Shown here in pieces: positions 1 through 6,981 of a stretch of 8,193 nt of DNA. A program made the position numbers and the translations under genes. This DNA is from an uncultured Bacillota bacterium (GTDB lineage Bacteria; Bacillota; Clostridia; Peptostreptococcales; Anaerovoracaceae). The stretch's first letter is position 1. Each line of letters opens with the position of its first letter. The notes beneath the pieces were generated by a model. The model was not told the origin of the DNA. It saw only the letters and a list, made by a program, of their open reading frames with translations, and searched no databases. Location of the stretch: assembly GCA_946629205.1 (NCBI GenBank), contig CAMOXP010000052.1, positions 1 through 8,193 of the forward strand. The letters run 5' to 3'.

Positions 1-1268
1 GACGCCGCAAACCATATGCCGTTCAGACCGAAGAATATCGGCAATATCATGACTGCTCCGATTTCGCATATGACGACGCGCACGGCTGCGATAAATGCGG
101 ATACAGCTCCGTTATTCAGTGCGGTGAACATGCCTGTCACGAAAATATTGATTCCGCAGGTGATGAAGATCAGCGCATAGATGCGCATTCCGTGAGCTGC
201 CATACCCACAAGATCCGCGTCATACCCTACGAATATGGAAACCAGCGGCCGCGCGAACAGGACGAGTATTGCCATCATCGCCAGTCCGCCGCCCTCCATC
301 AGGAACATACTCTTTTTGAAGAGATTCTTCATCTCCACACGGTTCTCCGCTCCGAAGTTGTAGCTGAACAAAGGCTGGACGCCCATGTTGTACCCTGCGA
401 AGATCGAGAAAAAGATGAACGTGCAGTACTGCATGACGCCGAAGGCCGCTACGCCGTCAGCTCCCGCCAGCCGCAAAAGCTGAAAGTTGTACAGCATAGA
501 AACGACTGATTCGGAAACAGTGGAAACAAACTCAGACAGACCGTTGGAACAGGCCTTCCTGAGCGCGGGAAACTCCACGCGCGGCCTGCCGATCCGAAGC
601 AGGCTGTCATTGGGGCGGCTGAAGTAGATCAGCGGGGTGATCCCCCCGATCAGTTCGCTGATCCCGGTTGCGACAGCCGCGCCTGCAACGCCCCAGTGGA
701 ACACAACGATCAGGAAAAAATCCAGCACGATATTGATGCAGCCTGTGATCACGGTGATCCAAAATCCCAAACGCGGTTTCTCCGCTGTCACAAACAGGAT
801 CTGAAACAGATACTGCAGCATATAACAAGGCAGCGTGATCATTCCGATCAGGCCGTACACCATGCAGTAATGGACCATCTCCTGCTCCACGCCGATCAAC
901 TCGATTGCCGGCCGCAGGATGAACACGCCTGCAACGGCCATGACAATGCCGACGGCGATGCAGACAAAAACAAAAAACGAAAAGTATCCGTTCGCTTTCT
1001 CCGGTTCCTGCTCGCCCAGTTTCTTGCCGATGATCGCCGACCCTCCTGTGCCGAGCATCAGGCCGAACACACCGAGCACAGAGAAAATCGGAAACGTAAC
1101 GTTCACCGACGCGAAGGCCACCTTCCCGACGAAATTAGAAATGAACAGTCCGTCGACGATGCCGTAAACGGACAGGAATATCATGTTCGCGATCGTCGGC
1201 AGAACAAAGGTGAACAGTCTTCGATATGTAAAATGATCTGATAATTGTATTCTGTCTTTCCCGCTCAT
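1..1268 (-). CDS. MATE family efflux transporter (3' end cut by window edge)
   Basis: This is the first 422 codons of a multidrug and toxic compound extrusion (MATE) antiporter, an inner-membrane protein that exports cationic drugs or metabolites using a Na+ or H+ gradient. I translated it by hand from the ATG at 1268; the frame stays open to the left edge. The start MSGKDRIQLSD is followed by the usual first-helix pattern: PTIANMIFLSVYGIVDGLF (residues 24-42), then FPIFSVLGVFGLMLGTGG (59-76) and a charged loop, IIGKKLGEQEPEKAN. Later hydrophobic helices alternate with short loops through two half-repeats, as in MATE proteins of the MepA/DinF type. Family members are about 440-460 residues, so perhaps 30 residues are missing. 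The start is supported by AGAGGA (1274-1279 on the plus strand as its complement) five bases upstream. It is transcribed divergently from the amino acid permease. The exported substrate cannot be read from sequence. Confidence 0.93.
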   Translation of the reverse strand, partial: MSGKDRIQLSDHFTYRRLFTFVLPTIANMIFLSVYGIVDGLFISNFVGKVAFASVNVTFPIFSVLGVFGLMLGTGGSAIIGKKLGEQEPEKANGYFSFFVFVCIAVGIVMAVAGVFILRPAIELIGVEQEMVHYCMVYGLIGMITLPCYMLQYLFQILFVTAEKPRLGFWITVITGCINIVLDFFLIVVFHWGVAGAAVATGISELIGGITPLIYFSRPNDSLLRIGRPRVEFPALRKACSNGLSEFVSTVSESVVSMLYNFQLLRLAGADGVAAFGVMQYCTFIFFSIFAGYNMGVQPLFSYNFGAENRVEMKNLFKKSMFLMEGGGLAMMAILVLFARPLVSIFVGYDADLVGMAAHGMRIYALIFITCGINIFVTGMFTALNNGAVSAFIAAVRVVICEIGAVMILPIFFGLNGIWFAA

Positions 1269-1290
1269 ACAGTTCCTCTAAATGATTCTT

Positions 1291-1312
1291 GTTACATGAT
1301 AGCACATGTTGC
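1291..1312 (-). promoter_or_regulatory. Probable extended -10 promoter of the MATE gene, within an imperfect palindrome
   Basis: On the minus strand TATCAT (1301-1296) is preceded by TGC (1304-1302), giving an extended -10 element (TGnTATCAT). It would start RNA near 1289, about 20 bases before the ATG at 1268. I see no good -35 box, which fits extended -10 use. The element sits inside an imperfect inverted repeat, GTTACATG-N6-CATGTTGC (1291-1312), matching at 6 of 8 arm positions. An operator overlapping a drug-pump promoter would be typical, but no regulator gene is in the window, so the operator role is a guess. Confidence 0.45.
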
Positions 1313-1342
1313 GAACTCGTTGTTTTTCTTTTGGTCTTTTTC

Positions 1343-1371
1343 TTGACGTATGCAGCAGAAAGTGTGATAAT
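1343..1371 (+). promoter_or_regulatory. Strong sigma-A type promoter for the amino acid permease
   Basis: TTGACG (1343-1348) and GATAAT (1366-1371) are separated by exactly 17 bases, each one mismatch from the housekeeping consensus. The region just upstream (1320-1342) is rich in T runs. Transcription would begin near 1378, leaving a leader of about 65 bases before the ATG at 1443. I see no riboswitch or clear attenuator in that leader. Confidence 0.8.
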
Positions 1372-1416
1372 TATCGCTGTGCGCCGTTGGCTCACCCGGC
1401 AAAAGACATCCTCTGG

Positions 1417-1436
1417 AAGGACAACAAAGGAGAACA
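1417..1436 (+). repeat. 10-bp tandem duplication covering the permease Shine-Dalgarno region
   Basis: AAGGACAACA (1417-1426) is followed directly by AAGGAGAACA (1427-1436), a 9 of 10 match. The second copy contains the ribosome site AAAGGAG (1426-1432), with ten bases between its last G and the ATG at 1443, a slightly long spacing. The first copy holds a weaker AAGGA. This is one of four tandem micro-duplications at gene borders in the window. Confidence 0.7.
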
Positions 1437-1442
1437 GAAATA

Positions 1443-2801
1443 ATGGAAAATCAATTAGAAAAAAGATATGGCCTGATCACCGCGATCTGCGTAGTGGTCG
1501 GCATCGTTGTCGGTTCCGGCGTCTTCTTCAAAGCGGAGAAGATCCTTGTCTGCACCGACGGAAGAACGACACTTGGCATTCTGGCATGGCTGATCGGCGG
1601 CATCATCATGGTCTCATGCGCCTATGTGTTCGGCATTCTGGCGTCTCGCCATGAGAAATGCAATGGTATCGTAGACTATGCTGATGAGATGTGCGGTGAA
1701 AAATACGGATACATCGTAGGCTGGTTCATGGCGACCATCTACTACCCGACCCTCACCTCCGTTCTGGCATGGGTCACTGCCAGATACTTCAGCGTTCTGG
1801 TCGGATGGGACATCACCGGCGGACAGTGCATGGTGCTGGCAGGCTTTCTGCTGATCCTGGCTTATGTCAACAACTCGCTCAGCCCGGTCATCGCCGGCAA
1901 AGTCCAGGTCGCTACCACGGTCATCAAATTCATACCGCTTCTGCTTATGGCGATCGTCGGAACGATCTTCGGTCTTCACAGCGGCATGACCGTGCAGAAT
2001 TTCAGTTATGCAACACAGGATGCAGGTCCTGCAGGAACCGCGCTGTTCACTGCAGTCTGCGCCACATCCTTTGCCTACGAGGGCTGGATCGTTGCGACCT
2101 CCATCAATTCTGAAATCAAGGATTCCAAGAAGAACCTGCCGCGGGCGCTCTTCGCCGGAACACTGATCATTGTGTTCATTTACATCGTTTACTATATCGG
2201 CCTTGCCGGCGCAGTCGACAATGAGACCATGATGGCCGGCGGCGAAACAGCAGCCAAGATCGCTTTCACAACTGTGTTCTCAAGAATCGGCGGCACAGGG
2301 GTGTTCGTGCTGATCGTCATCTCCTGCTACGGCGTGCTGAACGGTCTGATGATGGCCAATGTCAGAGGTTTCTACTCTCTGGCGATCAGAGGCAGAGGCT
2401 ACAACCCGAAGATGTTCAGTCAGGTCGATCCGGTGACCAACATGCCGACCAACGCGTCCATCCTGGGACTGCTGATCGCCGGCTGGTGGCTGCTGTATTT
2501 CTACGGCGCCAACCTTACAGATCCGTGGTTTGGTCCGTTCTGCTTCGATACATCAGAACTTCCGATCATTACGATCTACGCGATGTATATTCCGCTCTTC
2601 GTCGTGCTGATCAAAAAAATCAAGAACTACAACATCACCCCGATCATCCCGGTCGTTGCCATCCTCGGTTCGCTGTTCATGGTCGCCGCCGCGATCATCT
2701 CACATCAGATGGCAGTCGTCTTCTATCTGATCATTTTCGCGGTGATCACCCTCATCGGTCTTCCGAGAATGAATCCGGTCCCGCTCGACAAACTGAAGTG
2801 A
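1443..2801 (+). CDS. APC superfamily amino acid permease (LAT/SteT-like)
   Basis: This 452-residue, strongly hydrophobic protein of about 12 membrane segments belongs to the amino acid-polyamine-organocation (APC) superfamily. It would carry an amino acid across the cytoplasmic membrane by symport or exchange. The first helix carries the unwound substrate-binding motif GSGVF (24-28) after GLITAICVVVGIVV. Helix 2 has the AWLIGGI pattern (49-54). Around helix 6, SFAYEGW (209-215) is followed by SEIKDSKKNLPRAL (223-236), the characteristic APC sequence leading into helix 7. The length is normal for the family and the C-terminus is short and charged. The best match in type is the LAT-like Ser/Thr exchanger group, but the substrate is not predictable here. 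It stands alone: it has its own promoter at 1343-1371 and its own terminator 17 bases after the stop, and its neighbours are divergent (MATE) and convergent (galK). Confidence 0.9.
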   Translation: MENQLEKRYGLITAICVVVGIVVGSGVFFKAEKILVCTDGRTTLGILAWLIGGIIMVSCAYVFGILASRHEKCNGIVDYADEMCGEKYGYIVGWFMATIYYPTLTSVLAWVTARYFSVLVGWDITGGQCMVLAGFLLILAYVNNSLSPVIAGKVQVATTVIKFIPLLLMAIVGTIFGLHSGMTVQNFSYATQDAGPAGTALFTAVCATSFAYEGWIVATSINSEIKDSKKNLPRALFAGTLIIVFIYIVYYIGLAGAVDNETMMAGGETAAKIAFTTVFSRIGGTGVFVLIVISCYGVLNGLMMANVRGFYSLAIRGRGYNPKMFSQVDPVTNMPTNASILGLLIAGWWLLYFYGANLTDPWFGPFCFDTSELPIITIYAMYIPLFVVLIKKIKNYNITPIIPVVAILGSLFMVAAAIISHQMAVVFYLIIFAVITLIGLPRMNPVPLDKLK

Positions 2802-2817
2802 ACGATATAACTGAAAG

Positions 2818-2860
2818 GGAGGCGTACCTCAATGTGAAAGTACGCCTCCTCTTTTTTCTT
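2818..2860 (+). terminator. Intrinsic terminator of the permease gene, shared convergent region
   Basis: A perfect 10-bp inverted repeat, GGAGGCGTAC (2818-2827) and GTACGCCTCC (2840-2849), with a 12-base loop, is followed by TCTTTTTTCTTT. Outer A-T pairs (AAA before, TTT after) can lengthen the stem. It ends the rightward permease transcript. For leftward galK transcription the same hairpin lies 24 bases past the stop at 2874 but is followed only by CTTTCAGTT, so it would be weaker in that direction. Confidence 0.93.
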
Positions 2861-2881
2861 TCTATAATTCTTTCTATAACT
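2858..2881. repeat. 12-bp tandem duplication spanning the galK stop codon
   Basis: CTTTCTATAATT (2858-2869) and CTTTCTATAACT (2870-2881) are adjacent and match at 11 of 12 bases. Read on the minus strand, the galK end ...GAG-TTA-TAG is repeated in frame as AAA-GAA-TTA-TAG. Readthrough of the first stop would therefore add only Lys-Glu-Leu before a second TAG. The repeat abuts the terminator's T tract. Confidence 0.75.
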
Positions 2882-4133
2882 CCCTGCCGCCTGCCTGGCT
2901 GATGTTGATGCAAAAGCATGAGCCTTCGCCGAATACGGCGTCCATTGCGGCGATGTATCGATCAACGAAGCGCTCCTCTACAAAGGCCTGAATAGTGCCT
3001 GCGAATCCCCCGCCGTGGACACGGCAGACGCCTTCCGATATGTGCTTCAGTACTGCTTCGCTGACGGCCAGCGCCACCGCAAGTTCCTGTTTTTCGGGCG
3101 CGCTGCCGGCGTACACATTCTGCAGCAGTTTGTACGAGGATTCGCCGGAACGTCTGACAAGTGCCAGAAACGCTGTCATGTCCTGCTGTTTCAGAGCCCC
3201 TGCTTCCTGCAATACCCGGTTATTCTCGGAAGCCACGTGCAGCGCCCGCAGGAAGGCCCGGTCCCCGCCGGCCTCTCGGATCTCTGCTGCATGTCCAATC
3301 ACGTCCTCCGAAGAGACACCTTCCAGGACCTCTTTGCCGAATACACTTGCTGCCTTTGCGAGATCCGTCTGCACCGCGGCGTAATCTGCCGTATGTCCCG
3401 CATGGGAACCATGTGTGTTCGTGATGCAGATGCGGTATCCCATCTCCCGGAAATCCATCGCCAGTTTTTCCACGGCAGGCGACGCCGGATCATGGAAATC
3501 GATCCTGCACAGCCCTCCTGTGGCGCTGGCCATCTGATCCATGAGCCCGCAAGGTTTGCCGTAGTAGTCGTTTTCTGCAGTCTGCGAAATATGCGCGATT
3601 TCTTCCGGTGGGATGCTGCCGTCATTAAAGAGCCCGCTGATAATCACACCAATCAGCACCTCGAAAGCCGCTGAGGATGATAGTCCGGAGCCTTCCGGTA
3701 CATTGCCGGCCGCGTAGGCGTTGAATCCGCCGACGCAGTATCCGCGCTGTTTCATCTCCTCTGCCACGCCGCGCACCAAAGCTGCGGCAGCGCCCTGCTC
3801 TGCTGCTTTTTCCTCATCCGTATACGGCCGTTTCAGATCTATCTCGATTCTTCCGAACCCTTCGGAAAAAACGCAGATTATTCCATCATCTGCCGGCGCA
3901 GCTGCCGCAGCGATATCCAGATCGATTGCCGCCGCCAGAACCTGCCCGTGCTGGTGGTCCGTGTGATTGCCTCCGATCTCAGTCCGTCCGGGCGCGCGGA
4001 AAAGCCGCGGCTCACACGTTCCGAATTCTTCCGTGAACCGTGCTGTCAAATGGGCATATCGCCTCATCTGCGCTTCCGCGGCGTCTCTTCCATAGATTTC
4101 TTCTATTGTTTGTTTCAGTCTGTCCTGATTCAT
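2874..4133 (-). CDS. galK: Galactokinase (GHMP kinase family, Clostridia-type signature)
   Basis: This cytosolic enzyme would phosphorylate galactose with ATP to galactose 1-phosphate, the first committed Leloir step. Its 419 residues show all three GHMP/galactokinase blocks: signature PGRTEIGGNHTDHQHG (48-63), the ATP loop VPEGSGLSSSAAFEV (145-159) and the C-terminal HGGGFAGTIQAFV (373-385). By eye alignment the catalytic pair is Arg50 and Asp199 (in CGLMDQ). The signature differs from the classical GEHTDY: the Glu that contacts galactose is Asn56 and the Tyr is His60. I remember this variant from many Clostridia genes annotated galK, so galactose is likely, but another sugar remains possible. 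The start at 4133 lies 24 bases after the amylosucrase stop and has no strong ribosome site; AGAAAAG just upstream is poor, which suggests translational coupling. No galT, galE or galM is in the window. Confidence 0.9.
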   Translation of the reverse strand: MNQDRLKQTIEEIYGRDAAEAQMRRYAHLTARFTEEFGTCEPRLFRAPGRTEIGGNHTDHQHGQVLAAAIDLDIAAAAAPADDGIICVFSEGFGRIEIDLKRPYTDEEKAAEQGAAAALVRGVAEEMKQRGYCVGGFNAYAAGNVPEGSGLSSSAAFEVLIGVIISGLFNDGSIPPEEIAHISQTAENDYYGKPCGLMDQMASATGGLCRIDFHDPASPAVEKLAMDFREMGYRICITNTHGSHAGHTADYAAVQTDLAKAASVFGKEVLEGVSSEDVIGHAAEIREAGGDRAFLRALHVASENNRVLQEAGALKQQDMTAFLALVRRSGESSYKLLQNVYAGSAPEKQELAVALAVSEAVLKHISEGVCRVHGGGFAGTIQAFVEERFVDRYIAAMDAVFGEGSCFCINISQAGGREL

Positions 4134-4152
4134 CTTTTCTGATTCATCTATC
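4125..4152 (-). repeat. 14-bp tandem duplication of the galK start region, creating a 5-codon mini-ORF
   Basis: On the minus strand AGATGAATCAG occurs twice (4149-4139 and 4135-4125), 14 bases apart; the full 14-base units match at 12 of 14. The second copy holds the galK ATG (4133). The first copy holds another ATG (4147) in a different frame, reading Met-Asn-Gln-Lys-Arg-stop. Its TGA (4132-4130) overlaps the galK ATG as ATGA, the arrangement typical of coupled translation. Neither ATG has a strong Shine-Dalgarno. Whether the mini-ORF is translated is unknown. Confidence 0.65.
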
Positions 4153-4157
4153 TTGAT

Positions 4158-6005
4158 CTAATTATCCTCTTCCAGCAGCCAATAGAAGCCGTATCCGTTG
4201 AACGGAATCAAGGCGGTTCCGTCGCCGGAGGCGCTGATTTCCTCTCCGCTCAGGATATCCTTCCACGCAGTTCCATGCAGTTTCACTTCAGCCGGATGCT
4301 CCGAGAAGTTGAACAGACAAATCAGCGTCTGCTCTCCGTATCTGCGGAGCAGCCCCATGACATTGTCATTGCCTGTATAATACACAAACACATCCGCGTC
4401 GCTGCGGAAGGCGTCGTACTCCGCCCTCGTGTTCTTCAGCTTCTGCAGCCCGTCAAAGAGAACCTGCTGCATCGTGCCCTCTTCAAACCTCTTCTCTGCC
4501 AGCGCGAAATCGAATTTGCCCCGGTGCACATACCGGCTGTCTTCACAGTGGGCCGGATCATCGTGATAGCTGTAATCATTGAGCTGTCCGATCTCGTCGC
4601 CGCTGTAGATCACCGGGATCCCTGTCTGGGTGAACATCCAGGCGTGCATCATCAGATCACAGGCAAGACCGCGTTTCAGTGAAGCGTCGCCTTTGTTGTC
4701 CAGCGCTTCCAGGATCCCGCACTCCAGACCGCACAGTGACGCTGTCGTCCCGCACGCTCTGGCGTCGCCCAGAGACTCCGCGTTATTATAGAGTTCCCCG
4801 CGTGCCCAGCTTCCCGGCCAGTTCCCGCTGAACCAGTCGTTCAGATAGCGCTTGTGCGGTTCCTCTCCAATTCCGAACTGCCCCAGATAATGATAGTCCA
4901 GCCCCCAGCCGATATCGTCGTGGCAGCGGAGATAATTCTGAAAGAAACTGTTCTCCGGCAGCCTGCAGACCTGCTCCATCTGGTACTGCAAAAGCCTGAC
5001 ATCCCGTGTCGCCAGTGTGTGCCACGTCGTGCACATGGTCGTCACATTGTACAGAATGTCGCATTCCGGCTTTTCCTCCGGTCCGAAGTACGGAACCACC
5101 TCGCGCGGTTCCATGACGACTTCGCCCAGAAGCGCGACGCCCGGACAGACGATCTGGCACGCCAGGTGCATCATGCGTACCAGCGTGTGCACCTGCGGGA
5201 GATTCCTGCAGTTTGTACCGAGCTCTTTCCAGATGTACGGGATCGCATCGAGCCGGATCACATCCATTCCCCGGTTTGCCAGGAACAAAAGATTATCCGT
5301 CATATCATTGAAGACCATCGGATTCGCATAATTCAGATCCCACTGGTAGTCGTGGAAACAAGTCATAACGACTTTCTGCATTTCCTCGCACCAAGTGAAA
5401 TTCCCCGGCGCCGTCGTTGGAAACACCTGCGGCACGGTTTTCTCAAACTGGTTCGGGATATCCCAGGAATCGTAGACAAAGAACCGGTCCTGCGCAGCCT
5501 TGTCGCCGGCTTTTGCAGCTTTTGCCCACGCATGTTCATCGCTGGTGTGGTTCAGAACAAAGTCAAAACAGAGGGCGATCCCTTTTTCATGACAGGCGTC
5601 TGCCAGAGATTCCAGATCCTCCATCGTCCCCAGTTTCGGCCGGACCTTCCGGAAATCCGCCACGGCATATCCGCCGTCGCTTTTGCCTTTTATGGAGTCC
5701 AGCAGGGGCATGAGGTGCAGGTAATTGACGCCGCATTCTTCCAGATAGGGCAGATGCTTCTGCACTTCCTTCAAGTTGCCGCCGAAGTTCTGTACGTACA
5801 GCATCATGCCGAGCAGATCGCTGGACTTGTACCAGTCCCGATCCTCGCTCCGCGCCTCATCCAGCGCGCGCAGAGACGCCCTGCGTTCATGTGCATTCTT
5901 CTTCAGCACCTCCAGGAAATAGGCAAAGGCTTCCTCGTCTTTATAGAGCTCCATGTACAGCCATTTCAGCTCATCGATCAGTTGTGCTTTGGTTGGTTCG
6001 TTCAT
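4158..6005 (-). CDS. GH13 amylosucrase-type sucrose-cleaving enzyme
   Basis: This 615-residue enzyme closely resembles amylosucrase (GH13_4, EC 2.4.1.4), which cleaves sucrose, transfers glucose to an alpha-1,4-glucan and releases fructose. There is no signal peptide, so it acts in the cytosol. Features in order: a helical N-terminal domain (about 1-60); WYKSSDLLGMMLYVQNFGGNL (from residue 58), very amylosucrase-like; KSDGGYAVADF with Asp110; DFVLNHTSDEHAW (148-160); FPTTAPGNFTW (195-205); nucleophile Asp253 in RLDA; acid/base Glu295 in GEV; CHDDIGW (361-367) with the third carboxylate; Arg491 in SRYVHRG; and a C-terminal beta domain (about 535-612). Asp110 and Arg491 appear to match the Asp144-Arg509 pocket salt bridge of the Neisseria enzyme. 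The frame is open 66 codons further upstream (to 6203), but that stretch lies inside the fructokinase gene. I chose 6005, five bases after the fructokinase stop with GGAG upstream. A sucrose hydrolase role is the main alternative. Confidence 0.88.
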   Translation of the reverse strand: MNEPTKAQLIDELKWLYMELYKDEEAFAYFLEVLKKNAHERRASLRALDEARSEDRDWYKSSDLLGMMLYVQNFGGNLKEVQKHLPYLEECGVNYLHLMPLLDSIKGKSDGGYAVADFRKVRPKLGTMEDLESLADACHEKGIALCFDFVLNHTSDEHAWAKAAKAGDKAAQDRFFVYDSWDIPNQFEKTVPQVFPTTAPGNFTWCEEMQKVVMTCFHDYQWDLNYANPMVFNDMTDNLLFLANRGMDVIRLDAIPYIWKELGTNCRNLPQVHTLVRMMHLACQIVCPGVALLGEVVMEPREVVPYFGPEEKPECDILYNVTTMCTTWHTLATRDVRLLQYQMEQVCRLPENSFFQNYLRCHDDIGWGLDYHYLGQFGIGEEPHKRYLNDWFSGNWPGSWARGELYNNAESLGDARACGTTASLCGLECGILEALDNKGDASLKRGLACDLMMHAWMFTQTGIPVIYSGDEIGQLNDYSYHDDPAHCEDSRYVHRGKFDFALAEKRFEEGTMQQVLFDGLQKLKNTRAEYDAFRSDADVFVYYTGNDNVMGLLRRYGEQTLICLFNFSEHPAEVKLHGTAWKDILSGEEISASGDGTALIPFNGYGFYWLLEEDN

Positions 6006-6010
6006 TTCTC

Positions 6011-6967
6011 TTATTCTCCGAGTTCTTCTGCAGTCGGCATTGCCGGGATCGCTCCGGCTCTGGAACAGGTCAGCGCCGCCGCGCGGTTCGCGTACGTCAG
6101 GAATGTTTCCAGCTGCGCGCTTTGGGCAGGGATGCTTCCGCTGTCCGCGATCTGTGCCAGCATGGCTCCCAGGAAGGTGTCCCCCGCGCCGTTCGTATCG
6201 CACACAGATACCTTCTCTGCAGGTACAATGCCGCGCAGATCATCTTCGCCTTCAGCCGCCCGGCAGCGGTAGAATACGCCCTTGCTGCCGAGGGTGATCA
6301 TAATCAAACTGATCCCGTACTCCCCGAGTCTTCTGCTTCCTTCTTCCAAATCATCCGTATCTGTCAGGAGCAGCAGTTCCTCATCGGATATTTTCAGGAT
6401 ATCGACCATCCCCAAAGGTCCCTTCATCCAGCGGACTGCTTCCGCTTCATTGTCCCAGAGCGCCGCTCTGTAGTTCGGATCATAACTGATCAGAACACCC
6501 TTTTCACGCGCGCCCTGCGCAGCCGCAAGCGCCGCGCTTCTGGATGGTTCCGTGGTCAGGCTCAGCGACCCGAAATGCAGTATGAGCGGCAGCCCGCCGC
6601 CTAAGAATGCGGTCGCCTCTTCTTCCGTCAGCTGTGTATCTGCGCCAGGATCTCTGTAAAACGAGAAATTCCGCTCGCCGCCGGCGTCGACGGAAACGAT
6701 GGCCAGCGTTGTCGGTACGTCCTCTGCCTCAAACAGAAACGATGTATCCACGTGGTCTGTTTCCAGCGTTCCGCGAAGCTGCGCGCCGAAGGCGTCGCCT
6801 CCGATCTTCCCGATGAATCCTGCTTTTGCTCCAAGCCGCGATGCAGCGACCGCAACATTGGCCGGTGCGCCGCCGGGGAACGCAGCAAACTGCGGTATCC
6901 CTTTTTCGTCTGTTCCTGTCTGGGTCAGGTCGATGAGGACCTCGCCCAGTGTCACGATCTGCGTCAT
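6011..6967 (-). CDS. PfkB-family fructokinase
   Basis: This 318-residue cytosolic sugar kinase of the ribokinase/PfkB family is most like bacterial and plant fructokinases (fructose + ATP to fructose 6-phosphate). It has the opening GEVLIDL (8-14), the first PfkB signature GGAPANVAVAASRLGAKAGFIGKIGGDAFG (32-61, given as consecutive blocks GGAPANVAVAA and GKIGGDAFG), a DPNYR motif (163-167) and the second signature CDTNGAGDTFLGAML (256-270), with catalytic base Asp263 and the anion hole GAGD. Asn replaces the commoner Thr/Pro in DTxGAGD. It is full length. The start at 6967 is set by an excellent ribosome site, AGGAGG (complement of 6976-6981), eight to nine bases upstream. It sits 30 bases after the phosphoesterase and five before the amylosucrase, whose released fructose is its natural substrate. 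This pairing raises confidence in fructose over other sugars. Confidence 0.9.
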   Translation of the reverse strand: MTQIVTLGEVLIDLTQTGTDEKGIPQFAAFPGGAPANVAVAASRLGAKAGFIGKIGGDAFGAQLRGTLETDHVDTSFLFEAEDVPTTLAIVSVDAGGERNFSFYRDPGADTQLTEEEATAFLGGGLPLILHFGSLSLTTEPSRSAALAAAQGAREKGVLISYDPNYRAALWDNEAEAVRWMKGPLGMVDILKISDEELLLLTDTDDLEEGSRRLGEYGISLIMITLGSKGVFYRCRAAEGEDDLRGIVPAEKVSVCDTNGAGDTFLGAMLAQIADSGSIPAQSAQLETFLTYANRAAALTCSRAGAIPAMPTAEELGE

Positions 6968-6975
6968 GATGACTG

Positions 6976-6981
6976 CCTCCT
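6976..6981 (-). promoter_or_regulatory. Shine-Dalgarno site of the fructokinase gene
   Basis: AGGAGG on the minus strand, with eight bases (CAGTCATC) before the ATG at 6967, is a full-strength ribosome site. It confirms the fructokinase start and suggests that this gene is translated independently of the upstream one. Confidence 0.85.

Noticed and set aside
607..1241. Open frames on both strands (607-828 minus, 696-1241 plus) within the MATE region.
   Set aside because: The MATE frame runs unbroken through the same DNA with convincing membrane helices; these are shadows.
1289..1654. A 121-codon plus-strand frame beginning in the intergenic region and overlapping the permease start.
   Set aside because: It covers the permease promoter and leader and then runs out of frame inside the permease; the permease frame carries the conserved motifs.
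3015..3674. A 219-codon plus-strand frame antisense to galK.
   Set aside because: It is Cys-, His- and Arg-rich with no motif, and lies opposite the conserved galactokinase blocks.
6006..6203. A 66-codon N-terminal extension of the amylosucrase frame starting at 6203.
   Set aside because: It lies within the 3' part of the fructokinase gene in another frame, its residues (many Arg, Gly, Pro) resemble no GH13 N-terminus, and the ATG at 6005 gives a family-like start with GGAG upstream.
4854..6272. A 472-codon open frame on the plus strand opposite the amylosucrase and fructokinase genes.
   Set aside because: It is fully antisense to two clear enzymes, is rich in His, Gln and Arg, has no recognisable domain and has no ribosome site; it is a by-product of codon bias on the other strand.
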